Source of the DNA: Melioribacteraceae bacterium
Lineage (GTDB): Bacteria > Bacteroidota > Ignavibacteria > Ignavibacteriales > Melioribacteraceae
Length of the DNA: 64,000 nt
NCBI GenBank assembly: GCA_030584085.1
Contig: CP129490.1
Span: forward strand, 124,001 to 188,000
Reading direction: 5' to 3'
In this document: in pieces, positions 9,266-16,914 of the stretch
How positions within the stretch are numbered: position 1 is the first letter of the stretch
Layout: the number at the start of each line of letters is the position of its first letter
Notes under the pieces: generated by a model
Database searches by the model: none
Told to the model about the DNA's origin: nothing
Seen by the model: the letters and a program-made list of their open reading frames with translations, nothing else
Program-made: the position numbers and the translations under genes

Positions 9266-9281
9266 TGGCATTATAATTGTC
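9266..9281 (+). promoter_or_regulatory. Sigma-54 (-24/-12) promoter for the porin/nap operon
   Basis: TGGCATTATAATTGTC matches TGGCACG-N4-TTGCW with exact spacing, GT in place of GC at -12. It lies about 47 bp before the ATG at 9328 and directly downstream of the gene for a sigma-54 activator. Confidence 0.62.
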
Positions 9282-9327
9282 TCTTTTGCTCACTTAATTA
9301 ACCACATTATAAATAAGGAGAGTATAG

Positions 9328-10809
9328 ATGAAAAGAGTACTTACACTAACTTTAGTTCTTTTCGCATTAACGATACTTAATTTATCAGCACAGGATGAAA
9401 AGAAAGTAGAATTCAAACTTAATGGCGTTTACACAGCATGGGGCCAATTTCAAAATGATTTTAGATTAGGCGCTGTTCCTTACGAAGATCACTACATTGT
9501 ACAAATGCTACGATTAAACTTAGCCGCAAACTATGGTCCCGATATTAAAGCTGTTACAAGATTAGATTTAGGACAAGGATGGTGGGGAGTTGATAATGAA
9601 CCACCAACTTATCGTGGTGCAAGTGGTCTTTTTGATGGTAAAGACACTCACTACATGCTTCATGTTGATCAAGCTTACTTATGGTTTAATTTAGATCCAC
9701 TTAGCACTGCATTCTCAGTTGGTCGTTTTAACTGGTCGGCAGGTAACAAATTAGTACTTGATAACAATTATGACGGTATCACCGGTGATATTTCGATAGG
9801 CGAAAGCAAATTGAAACTTGGCTGGGCAAAAATTTATGAAGGCGTAAACGGAATTTCGGATGTAAAACCTGATGGTGCATTACCTTATGGTAACAACGAT
9901 CCGAGAGATGCGAATTTATTTTTAGCATCTTACACAACAAAATTCAGCACTACAAATCTTGAAATATTTGGTATGTATTATAATGATGCCGGTACTGCAG
10001 ATTCAACAACATATACAATCGACGGCTTAAATTATAACAGACCAAGATTTACTCCTCAAGTTACCTCATTGGGAATTATTGGTGTTTCCGGTTCTTCAAA
10101 ACTAGATAAACTCAGCTTAGTGTATGAAGCTAACTACTTATTCGGTAAAGATGATATTGCTAACACAACACACAAAGGATTCCTAAATACTTCAAATGGC
10201 AGTGGTGTTGATCCGCTTAAATATGACATCAACAATGGTGATTTAGCAGGTTATAACTTCTATCTAAAAATGAATTACGCCGTATCCGATGCGGTAACAA
10301 TTGGGTTGGTTGGCGGAATGGGTTCCGGTGATGATGATCCTACATCCGGAAAAGGAAACGTAAATAAACTTAGAACAGCCGGTTTCTTCAACCTAACCGA
10401 AGTATGGGAAGATTCAATTATGCCTGATGAAGAAGGAATTACTCCTCAAGGTTTAGGTGCTCCAAACATTAGAGCATATAGAGAATTAGAAAACACAACA
10501 GCAATACAAGTAAATGCATTGTTCAAAATTACTGCTAAATGGAATTTCTACACTTCATTTACATATCTAAAAGCTACTCAACCAATTTATGCATGGACTG
10601 CTGCCGGACCTGATTTAACAAAGAGTGCTGACGACATAGGTATGGAAATCGATTTCAAAACAGATTATAAATTATTAGACAAACTTACATTGTCCTTTAT
10701 GGGCGGTTATTTTATTCCCGGAACAGGTGCACAATACTTAATTAACGGTAACGATAAATTTGATAAAGCTGCATACGAATTGAAAACAACAATAACATTT
10801 GTATTCTAA
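9328..10809 (+). CDS. Outer-membrane beta-barrel porin of the nap operon
   Basis: Secreted protein of 493 aa with a signal peptide (residues 1-21, ending LNLSAQ) and a body of alternating short strands rich in Y, N, G and aromatic residues, ending in the aromatic ITFVF typical of outer-membrane barrels. No specific porin family can be named. First gene of the operon and 18 bp before the tetrahaem cytochrome, so it may admit nitrate/nitrite or another substrate of the periplasmic reductase. GGAG ribosome site, ATG start. Confidence 0.8.
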   Translation: MKRVLTLTLVLFALTILNLSAQDEKKVEFKLNGVYTAWGQFQNDFRLGAVPYEDHYIVQMLRLNLAANYGPDIKAVTRLDLGQGWWGVDNEPPTYRGASGLFDGKDTHYMLHVDQAYLWFNLDPLSTAFSVGRFNWSAGNKLVLDNNYDGITGDISIGESKLKLGWAKIYEGVNGISDVKPDGALPYGNNDPRDANLFLASYTTKFSTTNLEIFGMYYNDAGTADSTTYTIDGLNYNRPRFTPQVTSLGIIGVSGSSKLDKLSLVYEANYLFGKDDIANTTHKGFLNTSNGSGVDPLKYDINNGDLAGYNFYLKMNYAVSDAVTIGLVGGMGSGDDDPTSGKGNVNKLRTAGFFNLTEVWEDSIMPDEEGITPQGLGAPNIRAYRELENTTAIQVNALFKITAKWNFYTSFTYLKATQPIYAWTAAGPDLTKSADDIGMEIDFKTDYKLLDKLTLSFMGGYFIPGTGAQYLINGNDKFDKAAYELKTTITFVF

Positions 10810-10827
10810 TAAAAAAGGAATGTAAAG

Positions 10828-11187
10828 ATGAAAAAAGTCTATTTAGTAGTTCTCTTCATACTTGCTTTGGGGATTGTTTCCCTTGGCTTTATGGACAATC
10901 AACAATCGGAAAAACATGCTGATGTTGATTGGACTGTCGGATGCCAAGAATGTCACGCAGAAACAACACCTGATATTTTTGAAGATTGGCAAGCAAGTAG
11001 ACATGGCACAGTAAATTTTGGATGTTACATTTGTCATGGTGACGGAGAAGAAACATTTTATCCAAAAGGTACAGATGCACAATGTGGCGGTTGTCATGCC
11101 GGGCAACTTGATTCCTTTGACAATTCTAAATTCACAAGTTGTTTTGATTGTCATAATGGTCACACTTTAAAATTTCACAACGATTAA
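10828..11187 (+). CDS. napM: Tetrahaem cytochrome c, NapM-like electron donor
   Basis: Small cytochrome of 119 aa. One N-terminal hydrophobic segment (residues 4-21) acts as signal or anchor. Four CxxCH sites start at C39, C66, C86 and C105. It lies immediately before napA, 22 bp apart. Known NapM proteins in Desulfovibrio-type clusters are tetrahaem cytochromes next to napA, so this is the likely electron donor in the absence of napB and napC. The symbol is assigned by context and haem count. Confidence 0.8.
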   Translation: MKKVYLVVLFILALGIVSLGFMDNQQSEKHADVDWTVGCQECHAETTPDIFEDWQASRHGTVNFGCYICHGDGEETFYPKGTDAQCGGCHAGQLDSFDNSKFTSCFDCHNGHTLKFHND

Positions 11188-11209
11188 CAGCCTTATTGGA
11201 GGAAACTAA

Positions 11210-13501
11210 ATGAGTTTAAGTAGAAGAGATTTTTTAAGAGCATCTGCATTAACTGCCGCTGCTACAACACTCGGAGTTGGTTCAGTCTTCAATAGCAAAG
11301 TTTTTGCTGCAACCGGAATCGACAAAGATCAGTTTGTACAAGACAGCAAAGGTGTAATGTGGCATAAATCCGTTTGTAGATTATGCGGTGTAGGATGCGG
11401 TGTTATGCTCGGCGTCAAAGATGGTCAGCCTTTCGGAATAAGAGGAGACAAGGAAAATACGGTAAATAGTGGATTGCTTTGCGTGAAAGGATTTTATCTA
11501 AATAAAATGATTACAGCAAAGAATCGTTTACTCTATCCGATGATCCGCAAAAATGGTAAACTTACACGTGCTACATGGGATGAAGCACTAGATCTAGTAG
11601 CATCAAAGTTTACTGAAATTAAAGAAAAACATGGTCCAGATGCGCTTGCTTTTTATGGTTCAGGTCAAGCAGAAACAGAAGAAACTTATGTAGCAAACAA
11701 ATTATTCAAAGGTCATATCGGAACAAACAACGTGGAAGGAAATCCTCGTTTATGTATGGCAAGTGCTGTTGGCGGTTATACAACAACATTTGGTGCGGAT
11801 GAACCGGTTGGTACTTATGATGATATTGAAAAATGCGATATGTTTTTGTTGGTAGGAAGTAATACAGCCGAAGCACATCCTGTAATATATGACAGACTTG
11901 TTGCTCGTAAAAAGCAAAATCCGAATGTAAAAGTTGTAATAATTGATCCAAGAAAAACACCAACCAACAAAATTGCAGACTTACACTTACAAGTAATTCC
12001 GGGCTATGATCTTGCAATAATGAATGCCATAGCAAAGATACTTATTGATAATGGTTATACAGATGAACAATTCATTAAAGATAGCGTAAACTTTAGTGAC
12101 GGCACTAACCCGATTACTTTTGAAGATTACAAAAAGTTCTTAGAAAAATACACACCTGAGTATGCAGCAAAACAATGTGGTGTAAATGCTGAAGATATTG
12201 TTAAAGCGGCTAAATTGTTTGGTGAAACTCCTCGTGTTATGACAATGTGGTGTATGGGTGTTAATCAAAGAGTTGCCGGTGTATTCCTGAACAACCTTAT
12301 TCATAACTTACACTTACTAACAGGTAAGATCGGTAAAGACGGCTGCGATTCATTCTCATTAACCGGTCAACCAAATGCATGTGGTGGTGTGAGAGAAGGC
12401 GGTGGTTTATGCCACCTTTTACCTGGACATAGAGCTGTCGCAAATGAAAAGCACAGAAAAGAAATAGCTGAAATATGGAATGTCCCCGCAGAAAACATTC
12501 AGCCTGCTCCGGGTAAACATACCGTCGCAATGTTTGAGGGGTTAGCAAAAGGAGAAATAAAAGGTATATATATTCTTTGCACAAGTCCGGCACAATCTCT
12601 CCCAAACCTAAACAAGTATCTAAAAGGAATGGAAGACGCATTTATGGTTGTTGCAGAATCATTCCATCCGACCGAAACTTCTCAAATGGCAGACGTAGTT
12701 CTACCAGCTGCTTTCTGGGGAGAAAAAGAAGGTGTTTACGGATGTACAGAAAGAAGATCACAACATATGGCAAAGGCATTAGCTCCAGCCGGTGAAGCAA
12801 GATGGGATGCATTTATTCTTGCAGACATTGCTAAACGAATGGGCTATGGTAAAAACTTCGAACACTTTACATCAGCCGAAGCAATTTGGAATGAATATCT
12901 GAAGACAACTAAAGGAACGGATATGGATTTAACAGGTGCAACTTATACACGACTTAAAAAAGTTCGTGGTTTAAGATGGCCGGTTCCTTCGGAAGATCAT
13001 CCTGGTACTACTCACAGATTTACAGAAGGTGATCCATACTTCCCTAAAGATAAAGCAGCAGGTAAACGTATGTATTTCTATACAAAACCTGATGGCAGAG
13101 CAGTAGTATTTGCTCGTCCGGATAAAGGTCCCGAAGAACAAACCTCTCCTGAATATCCGATAGCATTAACAACGGGGCGTATTCTTGAACAATGGCATAC
13201 AATGTCAATGACAGGCCAAGTTCCCGAGTTAGTGAGGGCAGCGCCCCGACCTTATGTAGAAATCAATCCTGAAGATGCAAAAGAACTTGGTGTAGCTACA
13301 AGAGATAAGGTAAGAATGGTTACAAAACGCGGCTCACTGATTGTTGAAGCAAAAGTTATTGACAGACCACGCAAAGGAACAATTTTTGTCCCTTGGCATT
13401 GGCCTGAAAGCTTGACGAACATTTTAACAATCGATGCGGTAGATCCTGGTTCAAAAGAACCTGAGTATAAAGTTGCTGCTTGTAGACTCGAAAAAGTATA
13501 G
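11210..13501 (+). CDS. napA: Periplasmic nitrate reductase catalytic subunit
   Basis: Molybdopterin oxidoreductase of 763 aa that reduces nitrate to nitrite in the periplasm. Tat signal SRRDFL (4-9). The [4Fe-4S] site is C56, C59, C63 and C91. The Mo ligand is C182 in RLCMAS. NapA-type segments include FSLTGQPNACGG and LLTGKIGKDGC. The cysteine ligand and these segments separate NapA from formate dehydrogenase and NarG. The next genes, napD, napG, napH and tatA, fit maturation and export of this enzyme. A formate dehydrogenase is the main alternative and is unlikely. Confidence 0.95.
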   Translation: MSLSRRDFLRASALTAAATTLGVGSVFNSKVFAATGIDKDQFVQDSKGVMWHKSVCRLCGVGCGVMLGVKDGQPFGIRGDKENTVNSGLLCVKGFYLNKMITAKNRLLYPMIRKNGKLTRATWDEALDLVASKFTEIKEKHGPDALAFYGSGQAETEETYVANKLFKGHIGTNNVEGNPRLCMASAVGGYTTTFGADEPVGTYDDIEKCDMFLLVGSNTAEAHPVIYDRLVARKKQNPNVKVVIIDPRKTPTNKIADLHLQVIPGYDLAIMNAIAKILIDNGYTDEQFIKDSVNFSDGTNPITFEDYKKFLEKYTPEYAAKQCGVNAEDIVKAAKLFGETPRVMTMWCMGVNQRVAGVFLNNLIHNLHLLTGKIGKDGCDSFSLTGQPNACGGVREGGGLCHLLPGHRAVANEKHRKEIAEIWNVPAENIQPAPGKHTVAMFEGLAKGEIKGIYILCTSPAQSLPNLNKYLKGMEDAFMVVAESFHPTETSQMADVVLPAAFWGEKEGVYGCTERRSQHMAKALAPAGEARWDAFILADIAKRMGYGKNFEHFTSAEAIWNEYLKTTKGTDMDLTGATYTRLKKVRGLRWPVPSEDHPGTTHRFTEGDPYFPKDKAAGKRMYFYTKPDGRAVVFARPDKGPEEQTSPEYPIALTTGRILEQWHTMSMTGQVPELVRAAPRPYVEINPEDAKELGVATRDKVRMVTKRGSLIVEAKVIDRPRKGTIFVPWHWPESLTNILTIDAVDPGSKEPEYKVAACRLEKV

Positions 13502-13510
13502 TTAACCCTT

Positions 13511-13541
13511 GTGCTGGGATTGTTACAAGCAATCCCGGCAC
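13511..13541 (+). promoter_or_regulatory. Strong hairpin between napA and napD
   Basis: A twelve-pair stem (GTGCTGGGATTG with CAATCCCGGCAC, one G-T pair) and a seven-base loop lie 10 bp after the napA stop. No T-run follows, so it is not a standard terminator. It may stabilise the 3' end of napA mRNA or dampen expression of downstream genes. Confidence 0.6.
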
Positions 13542-13563
13542 GCTATTGTAAGGAGTATAAGTG

Positions 13564-13821
13564 ATGATTATAGCAAGTATGATCGTAAAAGTTGATGAAG
13601 AAAAAATTAACGATGTTGTTTTAGAATTACAAAAAATTCCAAACGTTACAACACACGGTATTTATAAAAAAGAAAATATTATCGTTCTTGTTGAAGCCGA
13701 ATCAAATGATCAGTTAAGAGATTTGGGAAGATTTATTAACTCTACATTTGACGGAGTAATTGGTACATATCCAACTTTCGTTTCGGCTGATGAAGAATTT
13801 GAAATAGCAAGAGCGAACTAA
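13564..13821 (+). CDS. napD: NapD-type chaperone for the NapA Tat signal
   Basis: Protein of 85 aa (86 from an alternative GTG at 13561). The NapD pattern is visible: an opening IIASMIVKV strand, a central THGIYKKENIIVLVEAE segment and a GTYPTF ending. NapD binds the twin-arginine signal of NapA in the cytoplasm and holds it back until the cofactor is inserted. It lies directly after napA behind the hairpin and an AGGAG site at 13551-13555, and 14 bp before napG. Confidence 0.88.
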   Translation: MIIASMIVKVDEEKINDVVLELQKIPNVTTHGIYKKENIIVLVEAESNDQLRDLGRFINSTFDGVIGTYPTFVSADEEFEIARAN

Positions 13822-13835
13822 TATAGATTTTCAAA

Positions 13836-14351
13836 ATGCTGAACTTCATTCTCAACTATATTGAAAAAGCAGTAAGTGATGTTTCACCGCTTCGCCCTCC
13901 GGGAGCTGTTCCGGAAAAAGAATTCCTAAATAAATGCATCAAGTGCAATAAGTGCCTGCAAGTTTGTCCTTACGATAGCATTATTACAGCTGGGATTGAA
14001 TATGGAAAAAGTTTCGGCACCCCGATTATAAATGCAAGAGATATACCTTGTTATGTATGTATGTTGTGTCCGCCCGTATGTCCAACAGGTGCATTGGATA
14101 ATAATCTCGTTGAAAAAGAAAAAATCAGAATGGGAATGGCGGAAATTAACGAAAACACTTGTATGCCATATGTGGGAATAATTTGCAGAGCATGTTTTGA
14201 GAATTGTCCGATTTTCCGTAAAGCAATTATTCTTGAAGATGAGATGTATCCAAAAGTAATTGAAGAACATTGTATTGGCTGCGGTATTTGTGAACAAGTT
14301 TGCCCTGTTGAAGGTTCGGCGATTATTGTGAAGAGTTACCATAATGTCTAA
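13836..14351 (+). CDS. napG: NapG-like ferredoxin with four [4Fe-4S] clusters, lacking a Tat signal
   Basis: Iron-sulfur protein of 171 aa. Four cysteine sets: C34/37/40/44, C72/75/78/82, C109/117/120/124 and C146/149/152/156. The segments SPLRPPGAVPE, GTPIINARDIPCYVC and CPTGALD are those of NapG. NapG usually starts with a Tat signal. Here the gene begins 14 bp after napD with MLNFILNYIEKAV and has no RR motif, so the protein may remain in the cytoplasm, as NapF does. It overlaps napH by 8 bp and would form a quinol dehydrogenase module with it. Confidence 0.88.
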   Translation: MLNFILNYIEKAVSDVSPLRPPGAVPEKEFLNKCIKCNKCLQVCPYDSIITAGIEYGKSFGTPIINARDIPCYVCMLCPPVCPTGALDNNLVEKEKIRMGMAEINENTCMPYVGIICRACFENCPIFRKAIILEDEMYPKVIEEHCIGCGICEQVCPVEGSAIIVKSYHNV

Positions 14352-15192
14352 ATCGACAAAGTTTTATAAAAATCTAAATAAGTACAGAAAATCAGTTCAA
14401 ATATTTTCAATACTGTTTCTGATTTCTATCCCAATATTAATTTTGTTTGATATTCGATATATAATCGGGAATATGTATTCGATAAGTTTCTGGGACTTGG
14501 ATATTGTTGATCCCGCTATGATGGTTCAAACTATTGTACTTTCAAAGGAGTTTTATTTACCATTATTAATTGCCGCTTTAATTCCAATTGGTCTCGCTTT
14601 AGTATTTGGAAGGGTATTCTGCAGCTGGATGTGCCCATACAACACACTGCTCGAATTACTTGAACCGCGTTGGCTAAAGAAAATTCAAAGAAAAATTTTT
14701 AATGGAAAAAGAAAAAGTAATGTTAATCCGAAACCTTACGTTTATTGGATTATTTATGCATTGCTTATTCTAATTACTCTTGTTATAGGAATTCCTCTTT
14801 TCACTTGGATCTCAATGCCGGGTATAATCTCTTCTGAAATATTCTCGGCAATAATTGGTCTTGGAATTGGAGTGTGTTCTATAGTTTTCATAATTGTATT
14901 TTTAACGGAAGTTATAATCGGTAAAAGATATTGGTGTAAATATTTCTGTCCGGTTGGTGCAACTTTAGCGCTATTCAAAACTAAATATACCATGCATATA
15001 AATCATGATGCAGACACATGTGATTGTACTGCTAACGCTGAACCATGCGGTAATAATTGTCCGCTTGAATTAAACCCAAAAGAGAAAAACCTTTATCCAT
15101 ACTGTTTCAATTGTGGTAGATGTATAAAAGTGTGTGAATTGACTGGCAATAAAGCATTGTCGTTTTCATTCAATAACAAAATTAAAAATTAA
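14344..15192 (+). CDS. napH: NapH-like membrane quinol dehydrogenase
   Basis: Membrane iron-sulfur protein of 282 aa with four or five helices. It has a CSWMCPYN motif near residue 93, a CKYFCPVG motif near 200 and C-terminal cysteine sets ending CFNCGRCIKVCELTG that bind [4Fe-4S] clusters. NapH passes electrons from quinol to NapG and on to the periplasmic reductase. Its start overlaps the end of napG. Together they replace NapC as quinol link. Confidence 0.9.
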   Translation: MSKSTKFYKNLNKYRKSVQIFSILFLISIPILILFDIRYIIGNMYSISFWDLDIVDPAMMVQTIVLSKEFYLPLLIAALIPIGLALVFGRVFCSWMCPYNTLLELLEPRWLKKIQRKIFNGKRKSNVNPKPYVYWIIYALLILITLVIGIPLFTWISMPGIISSEIFSAIIGLGIGVCSIVFIIVFLTEVIIGKRYWCKYFCPVGATLALFKTKYTMHINHDADTCDCTANAEPCGNNCPLELNPKEKNLYPYCFNCGRCIKVCELTGNKALSFSFNNKIKN

Positions 15193-15201
15193 GAGGTATA
15201 A

Positions 15202-15381
15202 ATGTTCGGATCATTTGGCGCTACTGAAATTTTGATAATTGTGTTTGCTTTACTTTTGCTTTTTGGCGGAAAGAAATTACCTGAACTTGCTAAAGGTATT
15301 GGAAAAGGAATAAGAGAATTAAAAACCTCGATGAAAGAAGTACATGACGATATCGATATTGAAAAGGAATTGAAAAGTTAA
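15202..15381 (+). CDS. tatA: TatA/E-type twin-arginine translocase subunit
   Basis: Small protein of 59 aa. It opens MFGSFGATEILIIVFALLLLF, continues with the FGGKKLPELAKGIGKGIREL amphipathic helix and ends with an acidic/basic tail. This is the TatA layout of one membrane helix, FG hinge and amphipathic helix. It lies 9 bp after napH with an AAGAGG ribosome site. It probably supports export of the Tat substrate NapA and perhaps the Rieske protein. No tatC is visible in the window. Confidence 0.93.
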   Translation: MFGSFGATEILIIVFALLLLFGGKKLPELAKGIGKGIRELKTSMKEVHDDIDIEKELKS

Positions 15382-15489
15382 AAAGTGTTCGTCATTCACA
15401 AATGTTTTAGCGGGAATTTAGAAGTTAATAATTAGAATAATTTTTAAGGGAATAACTCGTTAATAAATAATTAGTAGAAAATAAATTTT
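15382..15489. other. AT-rich spacer before the structured leader
   Basis: No reading frame, repeat or hairpin that I can support. A promoter for the downstream RNA should lie here, but I cannot pick one. Confidence 0.4.
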
Positions 15490-15490
15490 A

Positions 15491-15673
15491 TCTCCGAGCT
15501 GAAGATCTAAGGGAAGCATTCCTAAGATTAAAAGCCGTAAGGGTGTAATGAGAAATCATGACACCTCCCGAGTCCCAATAATAAGGGATGAATTGGAAAG
15601 GAGAAAGAGGAAATATTAGCTGGTCAATTTGATCAGTAATCTATTTAAACCTCATCTCCGGATGAGGTTTTTT
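15491..15673 (+). ncRNA. Structured leader RNA or small RNA ending in an intrinsic terminator (riboswitch candidate)
   Basis: Three elements can be folded by eye. A closing pair is TCTCC (15491-15495) with GGAGA (15600-15604). Hairpin 1 (15505-15528) has ATCTAAGGGA and TTCCTAAGAT arms with loop AGCA. Hairpin 2 (15542-15565) has GGTGTAATGA and TCATGACACC arms on a GAAA tetraloop. A weaker hairpin 3 pairs TCCC (15573-15576) with GGGA (15585-15588). A terminator follows at 15647-15673. A junction closed by an outer stem, followed by a terminator and an uptake-like operon (TonB receptor), is the layout of a transcriptional riboswitch. No cobalamin, TPP, FMN, SAM or Moco core could be recognised. 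A free small RNA is the alternative. Confidence 0.55.
15647..15673 (+). terminator. Intrinsic terminator at the end of the structured leader
   Basis: Perfect ten-pair stem AAACCTCATC/GATGAGGTTT with a TCCG loop, running into a T-run and TTTG. It either ends the nap operon, or acts as an attenuator or small-RNA end for the leader. Confidence 0.85.
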
Positions 15674-15694
15674 GTTTTAAACTCATTCCTCCAA

Positions 15695-15721
15695 CCCCTT
15701 CTCTACCGGCAAGAGAAGGGG
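15695..15721 (+). repeat. Palindromic hairpin just before the 15760 gene
   Basis: Perfect ten-pair stem CCCCTTCTCT/AGAGAAGGGG with a seven-base ACCGGCA loop. No T-run. It is much richer in GC than its surroundings, resembles dispersed palindromic repeats of related genomes, and lies 12 bp before an AAGAGG ribosome site, so it could limit translation. Confidence 0.55.
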
Positions 15722-15759
15722 GATACTCATAAAAGAGGAATAGATGATGGAAAAAGAGA

Positions 15760-16368
15760 ATGCGAAAATTATTCAAAATAGAAAAACTATCCGAAAGCAA
15801 TTTGATTAATACTGCTGTATTTGCGGCTGTATGGGGATTAGCCGAAATATCAATAGGCACATTTCTTCATGCATCAAAAATACCTTTCCGCGGTGCAATA
15901 ATGTCACTTGTTGCCATACTAGTATTAGTTTCCGCAAGATCAGTTCTTAATTATAAAGGTTCATTAATATTGCTCGGTATTGTTACTGCAACATTCAGAT
16001 TATTTCTTGGTGTAGGTTTTAACATTACTCCGTTTGTAGCAATATTAATAGAATCACTTATAGCAGAAATTATATTAAACAGATTCGGATTTAACAGAGT
16101 TACTTGCATTATAACCGGCGGTGCCGTAATGATTTATACTTTGCTTCATGGACTTATAATGCAAGCGGTATTTCTCGGGATGGATATATATAAAGTTTAC
16201 TATGAACTTGTTTTGAGTTTTACAAACAAAATCGGTCTAGCCGAAAATATTGTTCTAATTGCATTGTTGTCAGTGCCATTAGTTCATTTAACACTTGGTG
16301 GACTATCGGCATCATTTGGTTACTCGGTAGGCAGACAAATACAGAATTTAATGGAGAATGAAAAATGA
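15760..16368 (+). CDS. Polytopic membrane protein, paralogue of the 5851-6435 product
   Basis: Membrane protein of 202 aa with five or six helices and the motifs shared with its paralogue: WGxxEIxIGxF (W25 to F35), PxRG (42-45) and YTxLHG near 127. Possibly an S-type subunit of an ECF-like uptake system; this is inferred from size and topology only. Its stop overlaps the next start by 4 bp (ATGA at 16365-16368). The ribosome site is poor: the best AAGAGG (15733-15738) precedes a 21-codon frame starting at 15744 that overlaps this start out of frame. Confidence 0.72.
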   Translation: MRKLFKIEKLSESNLINTAVFAAVWGLAEISIGTFLHASKIPFRGAIMSLVAILVLVSARSVLNYKGSLILLGIVTATFRLFLGVGFNITPFVAILIESLIAEIILNRFGFNRVTCIITGGAVMIYTLLHGLIMQAVFLGMDIYKVYYELVLSFTNKIGLAENIVLIALLSVPLVHLTLGGLSASFGYSVGRQIQNLMENEK

Positions 16369-16913
16369 AATACTTGATCGGACTAGTTGTGTTATCTGCA
16401 ATTATTCTTCCGGCAGAGTTTGTAATTCCGCTTTCGGTAATTGTAATGGTTGTCTATTCACAAATTGATATAAGTCTGCTTCGATTATTCGGAAGAAAGT
16501 CGATATACTTTTTGTTCGCAATAGTAGTAGTAATACAACCTATGATAATCGGTGAACAAAACAATCAATTATTCGGGATTTCATATTCGGCAGAAGCATT
16601 ATTAAACGGACTCGGAATGTTTTGCCGAGCAGTCGTAATTATAAGTTCCATTACATTATTAAACCGAAAGACAGACCGAGAGAACGTTAAAGCATTTTGG
16701 AAAAAAAGAGGATTAGAAGAATTTGAAAATGTCTTTAGTAAAGCCGAGGAGATACTTCCGAATATAAAAACAGAATTTAATAAAGTAAGAAAAGAAAACA
16801 ATTCAATGAAAAGTGTATTAAAAAATCCTGCCGAACAAATGGCAAAGATAATTTATCCACTATTACAAAAACCAGAAAACTTAGTAACTAATAATCGAAT
16901 CAATGAGGAATAA
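16365..16913 (+). CDS. Membrane protein, possible ECF T-like subunit
   Basis: Protein of 182 aa. Four hydrophobic segments fill residues 1-105, followed by a charged, lysine- and glutamate-rich C-terminal part. The order, helices followed by a cytoplasmic helix with KAFWKKRGLEEF, recalls a shortened CbiQ-type coupling subunit, but no Ala-Arg-Gly signature was recognised, so the function remains open. It overlaps both neighbours' boundaries tightly, and the TonB receptor starts 2 bp after its stop, so all three are co-transcribed. Confidence 0.65.
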   Translation: MKYLIGLVVLSAIILPAEFVIPLSVIVMVVYSQIDISLLRLFGRKSIYFLFAIVVVIQPMIIGEQNNQLFGISYSAEALLNGLGMFCRAVVIISSITLLNRKTDRENVKAFWKKRGLEEFENVFSKAEEILPNIKTEFNKVRKENNSMKSVLKNPAEQMAKIIYPLLQKPENLVTNNRINEE

Positions 16914-16914
16914 A

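Noticed and set aside
11210-13501. NapA-like protein as formate dehydrogenase
   Set aside because: The RLCMAS cysteine and the LTGQPNACGG segment are of nitrate-reductase type; no selenocysteine or formate dehydrogenase neighbours are seen.
15491-15673. Known riboswitch or hammerhead ribozyme in the leader
   Set aside because: No B12 box, TPP, FMN, SAM or Moco core was found. A CTGAAGA at 15499 resembles a hammerhead core, but the GAAA and the three required stems are not placed correctly.
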